Both the position numbers and the translations under genes were made by a program. The notes beneath the pieces were generated by a model. The model did not search any database, had not been told where the DNA came from, and worked only from the letters and a program-made list of their open reading frames with translations. A stretch of DNA of 11,914 bases, from contig JAEWMV010000038.1 of the NCBI GenBank assembly GCA_023393045.1, positions 1 to 11,914 on the forward strand, written 5' to 3'. Shown here in pieces: positions 7,398 through 11,914 of this stretch (position 1 is the stretch's first letter; the number at the start of each line of letters is the position of its first letter). This stretch comes from Bacillota bacterium (GTDB taxonomy: Bacteria; Bacillota; Clostridia; Christensenellales; CAG-138).

Positions 7398-8024
7398 ATG
7401 AAAGATATAACTAAGCTAAGGCATAGACAAATAGCAAGGTTGCAAAAAGCCAAGAAGCAGGCAAAAGAAACCAATAGCAATAATTCGGAACAGAAAAATG
7501 ATACAGAACAACAATATGTATCAGTATATCAACATATAAAAGAAATCAGCCAATTAAAGTACGATTCAGAACTGCGGCGTGAAGACTCTTTGATTCAGCA
7601 GTCCAGCCATATGCAAACAGCTTTTTCGTTTATAACCGCAGCTATTTTTATGGCGGCCCCAATAATGATTGAGTATCGTGGAGACAAGTTATCTCTTACA
7701 TTTTTCCTAGTATCAATATCATCAATTGTATTTTTCTTGCTTGTAAGCCTTGTAAGTGCATCTATTGCGCAAAGGCGGTATAAAAAGAACGTCTTTATGG
7801 ATATTCCCGGTATTGAAAAGTTTGTTTGCGAAACATATCAGCACCTTCTTATCCAATCAGCACAACTTAAACAATGGGTGCAAATTGTCGGAGACGTTCA
7901 AATAAGTTTAGCAAAGGTTAATGGTAAACGCGTTGCGTTTATTCGTATATCAATGGCAAGCTTTTTTATATCTATTGCATTGATTATTGTTTGGTTCATA
8001 ATTGGGATTGCTAAAATACTGTGA
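7398..8024 (+). CDS. Three-TM membrane protein of unknown function with basic N-terminal coil
   Basis: This 208-residue protein belongs to no family I can name. AAGGA (7384-7388) lies 9 nt before the ATG. Residues 1-70 are charged and probably helical or coiled-coil (KLRHRQIARLQKAKKQAKE, then a Gln/Asn-rich stretch). Hydrophobic segments follow at about 73-91, 99-121 and 184-205, separated by a cytoplasmic-looking segment at 124-182 (QRRYKK to GKRVAF). There is no signal peptide and no catalytic motif. The gene is AT-rich, using ATA, AGA and TTA, unlike the flanking genes, so transfer is likely. A proline-rich small ORF starts 8 nt downstream, probably in the same transcript. The topology recalls small membrane effectors of SLATT type, but I see no diagnostic motif and no cognate sensor next to it. 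Confidence 0.75.
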   Translation: MKDITKLRHRQIARLQKAKKQAKETNSNNSEQKNDTEQQYVSVYQHIKEISQLKYDSELRREDSLIQQSSHMQTAFSFITAAIFMAAPIMIEYRGDKLSLTFFLVSISSIVFFLLVSLVSASIAQRRYKKNVFMDIPGIEKFVCETYQHLLIQSAQLKQWVQIVGDVQISLAKVNGKRVAFIRISMASFFISIALIIVWFIIGIAKIL

Positions 8025-8032
8025 GGTGTATT

Positions 8033-8176
8033 ATGATGAGCGATGACAAAAAAAGCACAACGACCACTCAACAACCCCCTATGCAACCGCCTAGTCCACC
8101 ACCTATGCCCACAAAAGAGGTACGTGATGGCAATCAAGGAAGGCAAGATACCAGAGGTAAACCAAATGGCAAATGA
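8033..8176 (+). CDS. Small proline/glutamine-rich hydrophilic protein
   Basis: A 47-codon frame (46 if the second of two adjacent ATGs at 8033 and 8036 is used), starting 8 nt after the membrane-protein stop. GAGGTG at 8023-8028 serves as ribosome binding site and overlaps that stop, so translation is probably coupled. The product starts MMSDDKKSTTTT, has a proline cluster (QQPPMQPPSPPPMP), then a charged tail ending GKPNGK. It is predicted to be disordered, with no fold or signal peptide. It overlaps the next small ORF by 50 nt in a different frame. It may be the N-terminal half of a single protein split by a frameshift, since the downstream frame has the same low-complexity character. Confidence 0.5.
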   Translation: MMSDDKKSTTTTQQPPMQPPSPPPMPTKEVRDGNQGRQDTRGKPNGK

Positions 8177-8318
8177 TCAAAAACCAGCTTCAGCTGATCA
8201 AAAACCAGAGTCACCAATGGACGTTAGCAAGCCCCCCAAGATGCCAACTATAACTCAGCGTTCCCTTCCGCTTCCAACAAGGGATTCAACAAGAGGCGGG
8301 CGGAATCCCAAAAAATAA
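8127..8318 (+). CDS. Second small disordered ORF, overlapping the previous one in the +1 frame
   Basis: A 63-codon frame starting MAIKEGKIPEVNQMANDQKP, with AGAGG (8116-8120) 6 nt upstream of the ATG at 8127. The frame is open further upstream to an ATG at 8043, but that start has no ribosome binding site. The product is hydrophilic, rich in Pro, Lys, Asp and Gln, with an in-frame heptad duplication (DQKPASA then DQKPESP) caused by a 21-nt tandem duplication whose 14-nt identical parts are at 8174-8187 and 8195-8208. It ends TRGGRNPKK, and a terminator follows 42 nt later. It is either a real overlapping gene or the frameshifted continuation of the preceding ORF. Function unknown. Confidence 0.4.
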   Translation: MAIKEGKIPEVNQMANDQKPASADQKPESPMDVSKPPKMPTITQRSLPLPTRDSTRGGRNPKK

Positions 8319-8360
8319 AAACTGGGCATGTTCTAGTATGTATCGCATCAACGCCAAACC

Positions 8361-8393
8361 GAACCCGCGCCCTCGGCGCGGGTTCCTTTCTTT
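8361..8393 (+). terminator. Intrinsic terminator closing the AT-rich module
   Basis: GAACCCGCGCC (8361-8371) pairs perfectly with GGCGCGGGTTC (8375-8385), 11 bp around a CTC loop, followed by the pyrimidine run CTTTCTTTC. It isolates the module from the promoter of the next gene. Confidence 0.85.
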
Positions 8394-8439
8394 CTGGGCG
8401 ACTAAACTTGTAATTAACGTCTCCTTTCCCACATTTCTC

Positions 8440-8467
8440 TTGAAATTATTGGGAATTGTTGTATATT
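8440..8467 (+). promoter_or_regulatory. Promoter of the GGDEF/HD-GYP gene
   Basis: TTGAAA (8440-8445) and TATATT (8462-8467) each match the vegetative sigma consensus at five of six bases, with a 16-nt spacer. Transcription would start near 8474, leaving a leader of about 157 nt before the chosen start codon. Confidence 0.65.
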
Positions 8468-8473
8468 AATAGA

Positions 8474-8630
8474 TAAGAGTCACAACTAACCAGAGTTTTT
8501 GTCGAAAATTATTGGCCCACCACGCCGGAACGATTCGCGCCCGACGGATGAATGCAGCAATCCTTGCATCAATCATCCCTCAGACGCGCGTAAGCTTAGA
8601 AGAGTTCATCATGGATGGGAGGCAGACGCA
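8474..8630 (+). promoter_or_regulatory. Long 5' leader with potential RNA structure
   Basis: Between the promoter and the TTG start lies a stretch that can fold. GGATGAATGCA (8546-8556) pairs with TGCAT (8565-8569) and TCATCC (8573-8578) with a 3-nt bulge, enclosed by CGCGC (8536-8540) with GCGCG (8586-8590). GGATG at 8613-8617, adjoining the GGGAGG ribosome binding site, could compete for the CATCC arm, which would allow a switch. I do not recognise the GEMM cyclic-di-GMP riboswitch signature or another known class. The stretch is also open in the gene's frame from a TTG at 8499, so it may instead be coding. Confidence 0.3.
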
Positions 8631-10742
8631 TTGTCGGACAAGCAATGGAAGAGACAACGTAGAAAATTCCCGTCCCGCCGGCGGGAGGAGGCTTCCGTCG
8701 GGCGGTTTGACGCGCTTGGCCAATCGCTCTGGATCACGGCGGTTTATATTCTTGCGGGCTCTCTGTGGATTGTCCTAACGGACAACATCGCGGAGGGCCT
8801 TTTCACTTCGCCCGCGGCGCTGGTGATATTTAGCACCGTAAAGGGACTCTTCTATGTGCTGCTCACCGCAGCGCTTATCTTCCTTTTGGTCTATCCCGCC
8901 CTGAAAAAGCTTGTCGCAAGCATCGAGCGCAGCAGGAAAAGCGAGGAAACGCTGCTCTACGCCCAGCAGCTTGCCCGCATGGGCAGCTTTGAATACGACC
9001 TCGTCGCCAAGCGCTTTACCTTCACCCAAATCGGACTTGAGCTCTTTGGCCTTAACCCTGAAACGTTTTCCGGCACGCTCGAGGAGACGCTCGTGCATTT
9101 TCCGCCCGAGGAGCGCGCGAAGGCGCTCGCGCACGAGCGGCAGGCCATCGAGGAAAAGAAGGTGGTGCGCTACGATTGCCGCATCCTGATACCCGGGAGC
9201 GGCGAGCGGTACCTGAGCGTACGCATAGAGCCCGTGTTCGACGAGGACGGCAATTGCATAAAGATACTGGGCATCAACCACGACATCACGGAGAGAAAAC
9301 GCATCGAGGACGCGCTGAGCGAAAGCGAGCGCAGCAAGGCCGTGTTGCTCTCCCACCTGCCCGGCGTGGCCTTCCGCTGCCGGTACGACCCCTTATGGAC
9401 GATGGAATTCCTCTCGGAGGGCTGTTACGAACTGACGGGCTATCGGCCGGAAGCCCTCATCAACAGCGCAAACATATCCTTCAACGACCTCATTTGCCCG
9501 GAATACAGGGAATCTGTCTGGGAGGAATACTCACGCCGCGTCAAAGAGAAAACATCCTTTAAATATGAATACGAAATTATGTGCGCCTCGGGCGAACGCA
9601 AATGGGTGCTGGAATTGAGCCAGGGCATCTATAACGAGGCGGGCGAGGTGGAGGCGCTCGAAGGCCTGCTCATCGACATCACGGAATCCAAGCAGCGCTT
9701 CCTTCGCATCGCGTACATGAACGACCACGACCTGATGACAGGGCTCTACAACCGCAGGTATTACGAAGACGCGAAAAAGGAGCTGGATATCCCTGAAAAC
9801 CTGCCGCTTTCCATCATACTCGCGGATATCAACGGCGTGCGGCTCATCAACGACGCCTTCGGGCATGACGAGGGGGACGGGCTCATCGCCAGCACCGCCA
9901 AGGTGATCAGGGAATGTTGCCGTGAGCGGGACGTGCTCGCGCGCATAGGCGGGGACGAGTTCGCCATACTCCTGCCCAATACCGATGAGGAGGAGGCGCG
10001 CCGTATCATCGCCGCGATTTACGCCGGATGCGAGTCGTACAATGCCACCGCGAAGGACAAGGCAAGGCAAATCAACTTGTCCGTGGGCTCCGGCATCAAG
10101 AAAAAACCCGATTATGACCTTGCCGAGGCGGAGCGCGACGCGGAATCCTTCGTGGGCATGCAGAAGCTGCTGGATCAGAAGAGCCACCACAGCGCGGTGC
10201 TTTCCAACATCATGGCCACCATGTACGAGCGCAGCTTTGAAACGGAAGAACACGCGCAGCGCATCGCGCGCATATGCGGCGTGATGGGCGAAAAGATGAA
10301 CCTTTCGGAAAAGGAGCAAAACGAGCTGCATCTGTTCGCCATGCTGCATGACATCGGCAAAATCGGAATAGACGATAAAATACTCAAAAAGCCCGGCAAG
10401 CTGACCACCAAAGAATGGCCGCAGATGAAGAAGCACTGCGACATCGGCTACCGCATCGCCATGTCCTCCGGCGAATTTTCCCCGGTGGCGAAGTATATCC
10501 TCACCCATCACGAGCGCTGGGACGGCACGGGCTATCCCGGTGGCCTCAAGGGGGAGGAAATTCCCCTGCTCTCGCGCATACTCGCCATAGCGGACGTCTA
10601 CGATGCCATGACGGAGGATAGGGTCTACCGCAAGGCCATGACGCATGAGGACGCGCTTGAGGAAATTGAAAAGAACGCGGGCACGCAGTTCGACCCCGCC
10701 ATCGCACGGCTTTTCCTTGAGAACGCGGATCGGTGGGAATAG
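8631..10742 (+). CDS. Membrane PAS-PAS-GGDEF-HD-GYP cyclic-di-GMP turnover protein
   Basis: A 703-residue signalling protein. The TTG at 8631 is preferred because GGGAGG (8617-8622) lies 8 nt upstream; an in-frame TTG at 8499 has no clear site and adds 44 residues with no hydrophobic segment. Counting from 8631: two TM segments at 31-49 and 63-89; PAS domain 1 at 106-226, ending with a PAC-like GINHDITERK; PAS domain 2 at 233-354, ending LLIDITESK; GGDEF domain at 360-516 with DINGVRLIND, an intact GGDEF motif at 440-444 and an RxxD inhibitory site (RERD, 431-434) five residues before it; HD-GYP domain at 526-701 with LHDIGK (His573-Asp574), HHERWDGTGYP (626-636) and DVYDAMT. Both the diguanylate cyclase and phosphodiesterase active sites look complete, so it could make and degrade c-di-GMP under PAS control. 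It is monocistronic. Confidence 0.93.
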   Translation: MSDKQWKRQRRKFPSRRREEASVGRFDALGQSLWITAVYILAGSLWIVLTDNIAEGLFTSPAALVIFSTVKGLFYVLLTAALIFLLVYPALKKLVASIERSRKSEETLLYAQQLARMGSFEYDLVAKRFTFTQIGLELFGLNPETFSGTLEETLVHFPPEERAKALAHERQAIEEKKVVRYDCRILIPGSGERYLSVRIEPVFDEDGNCIKILGINHDITERKRIEDALSESERSKAVLLSHLPGVAFRCRYDPLWTMEFLSEGCYELTGYRPEALINSANISFNDLICPEYRESVWEEYSRRVKEKTSFKYEYEIMCASGERKWVLELSQGIYNEAGEVEALEGLLIDITESKQRFLRIAYMNDHDLMTGLYNRRYYEDAKKELDIPENLPLSIILADINGVRLINDAFGHDEGDGLIASTAKVIRECCRERDVLARIGGDEFAILLPNTDEEEARRIIAAIYAGCESYNATAKDKARQINLSVGSGIKKKPDYDLAEAERDAESFVGMQKLLDQKSHHSAVLSNIMATMYERSFETEEHAQRIARICGVMGEKMNLSEKEQNELHLFAMLHDIGKIGIDDKILKKPGKLTTKEWPQMKKHCDIGYRIAMSSGEFSPVAKYILTHHERWDGTGYPGGLKGEEIPLLSRILAIADVYDAMTEDRVYRKAMTHEDALEEIEKNAGTQFDPAIARLFLENADRWE

Positions 10743-10753
10743 CTTTTGTATGG

Positions 10754-10792
10754 CAAAAAGGCGGCGTTCCACCAGGGGCGCCGCTCTTTTTT
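10754..10792. terminator. Bidirectional terminator between convergent genes
   Basis: GCGGCGTTCC (10761-10770) pairs with GGGGCGCCGC (10775-10784), including two G-U pairs on the plus strand, around ACCA. TTTTTT (10787-10792) follows on the plus strand. AAAAA (10754-10758) before the stem becomes a U-tract on the minus strand. It therefore serves both the GGDEF/HD-GYP gene and the minus-strand flavodoxin gene. Confidence 0.85.
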
Positions 10793-10802
10793 CATCGCTT
10801 TC

Positions 10803-11243
10803 CTATTCCACGAGCTTGCCCGGCTGCGCCTGCGTTTGCACGTCCCGGTAGGAGAGCACGCGGCAGCCGCGCTTCTCGATGAGCGCGATCGTACCCGCCT
10901 TGCTCTTTTGTGTTTCCCCGCCGGCGGAGCAGAAGAACAGCTCCACCTCCTTGCCCGCGGGCAGGAGATTGACAATGGTGTTGAACGCGGGCGCGGGATG
11001 CGCCGCCCATACCGGCGCGCCGATGACGATGCGCTCGTGCTCCTCAAGCTTCACGTCGAGCGGCAGTATGGCTGTCGCCTTGCGGTGCATGGCCTGCGGA
11101 CAGCCCGGCAGGAACGCGCCGAGCACGCCGCGGCTGCGTTTTTCCCTTACGCGCACAACGGACGCGGAAAGCTCTTCTCCAAGCCGTTCGGCTTCCTTTT
11201 TCGTAGCGCCGCCAAAGGTGTAATACAAAATCACGGTTTTCAT
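10803..11243 (-). CDS. Flavodoxin-like FMN-binding domain protein
   Basis: A 146-residue soluble protein. The ATG is at 11243-11241, with GGGGG (11250-11254) 6 nt upstream on the minus strand; upstream in-frame codons lie between the promoter and this site and are not needed. The N-terminal strand MKTVILYYTFGGATKKEAERL is followed by a helix, as in flavodoxins, with the FGGAT loop in the place of the phosphate-binding loop. VIGAPVWAAHPAPAFNTIVNLL corresponds to the second flavin-contact region (GxPVW), and VELFFCSAGGETQKS to the later strand-loop. It would bind FMN and act in electron transfer or quinone/disulfide reduction. The phosphate loop is weaker than the canonical TxTGxT, so the affinity and partner are uncertain. 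It has its own promoter and a shared terminator downstream. Confidence 0.85.
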   Translation of the reverse strand: MKTVILYYTFGGATKKEAERLGEELSASVVRVREKRSRGVLGAFLPGCPQAMHRKATAILPLDVKLEEHERIVIGAPVWAAHPAPAFNTIVNLLPAGKEVELFFCSAGGETQKSKAGTIALIEKRGCRVLSYRDVQTQAQPGKLVE

Positions 11244-11296
11244 GCGATACCCCCTAAATATCAGTCTGTTCTTCGGCATATTCCGTCTTCGCGCCC

Positions 11297-11325
11297 AGTA
11301 TAGCAGCACAGGGATATAAAGTCAA
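11297..11325 (-). promoter_or_regulatory. Near-consensus promoter of the flavodoxin gene
   Basis: On the minus strand TTGACT (11325-11320) and TATACT (11302-11297) are separated by exactly 17 nt, and TGC directly before the -10 gives an extended -10. Transcription would start near 11290, about 47 nt before the ATG. The -35 box overlaps the end of the upstream gene's terminator stem. Confidence 0.85.
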
Positions 11326-11349
11326 AGAGGCGGTCGCGCCGCCTCTTTG
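11323..11349 (-). terminator. Terminator hairpin of the tyrosine phenol-lyase-like gene
   Basis: CAAAGAGGCGG (11323-11333) pairs with CCGCCTCTTTG (11339-11349), 11 bp plus one G-U, with a tight loop. It lies 20 nt beyond the stop codon of the minus-strand gene. Reading on the minus strand, the stem ends in CTCTTTG and runs into ACTTTATA, an imperfect U-tract, so termination may be partial. Confidence 0.65.
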
Positions 11350-11369
11350 ATGCGATATCAAGCGTCCGC

Positions 11370-11914
11370 TTACAGACTGTCGCCGAAATCCTTTCTGAAC
11401 CGGCGGGCAAGCTTTTCCTGCCAGTCGTCCACCGGGGCGAGGCGGCCGAAGAAGAAGCGCAGCGTCGCGGGCTCCTCGATGAACGTCAATCCACCCACAA
11501 GCTCCCTGTTTTTATGGAGCCACACGATGCGGTCCATCACATACTCCACCTGCGAGAGGGTGAACACGCGGCGCGGCAGGGCAAGGCGCAAAAGCTCCAT
11601 GTCGGAGAGCCGCTCGCTGCCGTCCGGCTCGCGCTGCTCGGAGAGCGTGCCGCGCTCCATGCCGCGTATGCCGCCTGCGATGTAGAGCGCCGCGCCCAAC
11701 GCGCCCGCGGGGTATTGCTCCTGTGGGATATGGGGCAAAAAGCGCATCGCGTCGAGGTGGCAGCCGAGGCCGCCCGGAGGGGTAACGACGGGCACACCCT
11801 GCGCTTGCAGCTCGCCGCACATGTATTCGATAAACTGGGGACCCTGCGAGATGACATCCTCATCCATGGTCTCCTCCAGACCCACGGTGATGGCCTCCAT
11901 CTCGCGCACGCTCA
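11370..11914 (-). CDS. tpl: Tyrosine phenol-lyase/tryptophanase family enzyme, C-terminal part
   Basis: The frame is open to the window edge; about 181 C-terminal residues of a family near 460 are visible. These PLP enzymes cleave tyrosine to phenol, or tryptophan to indole, plus pyruvate and ammonia; the PLP lysine lies outside the window. Family landmarks: VVTPPGGLGCHLDA, FLPHIPQEQYPAGALGAALY, GIRGMERGTLS, LLRLALPRRVFT and LRFFFGRL. Two positions that separate the enzymes favour tyrosine phenol-lyase: Arg in MERG (Arg381 in Citrobacter TPL, not Arg in tryptophanase) and Phe in LRFF (Phe448 in TPL, His463 in E. coli tryptophanase). LPHIP resembles tryptophanase more. Related clostridial proteins are often labelled tryptophanase, so the substrate is not settled. 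Confidence 0.85.
   Translation of the reverse strand, partial: SVREMEAITVGLEETMDEDVISQGPQFIEYMCGELQAQGVPVVTPPGGLGCHLDAMRFLPHIPQEQYPAGALGAALYIAGGIRGMERGTLSEQREPDGSERLSDMELLRLALPRRVFTLSQVEYVMDRIVWLHKNRELVGGLTFIEEPATLRFFFGRLAPVDDWQEKLARRFRKDFGDSL

Noticed and set aside
5070..8318. A CBASS-like pair: nucleotidyltransferase (5070-6113) as cyclase and the TM protein (7398-8024) as membrane effector
   Set aside because: The two genes are separated by an unrelated AraC regulator and a terminator, differ sharply in base composition, and the nucleotidyltransferase shows no motif typical of CD-NTases beyond the shared superfamily core.
7202..8385. The two similar GC-rich hairpins (7202-7223 and 8361-8385) as inverted or direct repeats bounding a mobile element
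   Set aside because: They are self-complementary terminators with similar GC-rich stems but different loops and lengths, and no target-site duplication or transposase was found.
8499..8630. N-terminal extension of the GGDEF/HD-GYP protein from the TTG at 8499
   Set aside because: No ribosome binding site precedes it and the extra 44 residues have no recognisable feature, while GGGAGG is ideally placed before the TTG at 8631. Not fully excluded.
8474..8630. GEMM-type cyclic-di-GMP riboswitch in the leader of the GGDEF/HD-GYP gene
   Set aside because: The conserved GEMM core and tetraloop/receptor sequence elements are not visible; only generic hairpins are seen.

Overview
The window looks like chromosomal DNA of a GC-rich, gut-type anaerobic Firmicute (Clostridia/Oscillospirales-like). 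This is inferred from the gene families (LivG/LivF subtypes, an AraC-GyrI fusion, a tyrosine phenol-lyase-like lyase), strong GGAGG-type ribosome binding sites, low-GC-Firmicute-style promoters, and high third-position GC. No rRNA, tRNA, CRISPR array or intact transposase gene was seen.

Layout. (1) Positions 1-4829 carry a complete branched-chain (or related hydrophobic) amino-acid ABC importer operon, livJ(partial)-livH-livM-livG-livF. The binding protein is separated from livH by tandem hairpins, the other genes are packed with 12-nt gaps or overlaps, and an intrinsic terminator closes the operon. (2) Positions 4830-5069 are non-coding, with a TATAAT-like box and a perfect 14-bp stem-loop of unknown role. 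(3) Positions 5070-6113 encode a stand-alone Pol-beta-type nucleotidyltransferase-fold protein. (4) Positions 6254-7162 encode an AraC-type regulator fused to a GyrI-like effector domain. It has a strong ribosome binding site inside the gene, exactly at the domain junction, and ends at a terminator. (5) Positions about 7228-8360 are a visibly AT-rich island encoding a three-TM membrane protein of unknown function, followed by one or two tiny proline-rich, disordered ORFs that overlap each other. The island is bracketed by two GC-rich terminators. (6) Positions 8440-10792 hold a promoter, a potentially structured leader and a large membrane PAS-PAS-GGDEF-HD-GYP cyclic-di-GMP turnover protein, ended by a bidirectional terminator. 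(7) On the minus strand, a flavodoxin-like protein (10803-11243) has its own near-consensus promoter. That promoter overlaps the terminator hairpin of the gene upstream of it, the C-terminal part of a tyrosine phenol-lyase/tryptophanase-family enzyme (11370 to the window edge).

How the genes may work together. The Liv genes form one transport complex: external binding protein, two permeases, two ATPases. The remaining genes are single transcription units for sensing and signalling (AraC-GyrI, GGDEF/HD-GYP) and for amino-acid/redox metabolism (lyase, flavodoxin). No single pathway joins them. The least explained part is the AT-rich island with its membrane protein and proline-rich partner ORFs. 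It is the best candidate for an undescribed system, but nothing in the sequence reveals its function.
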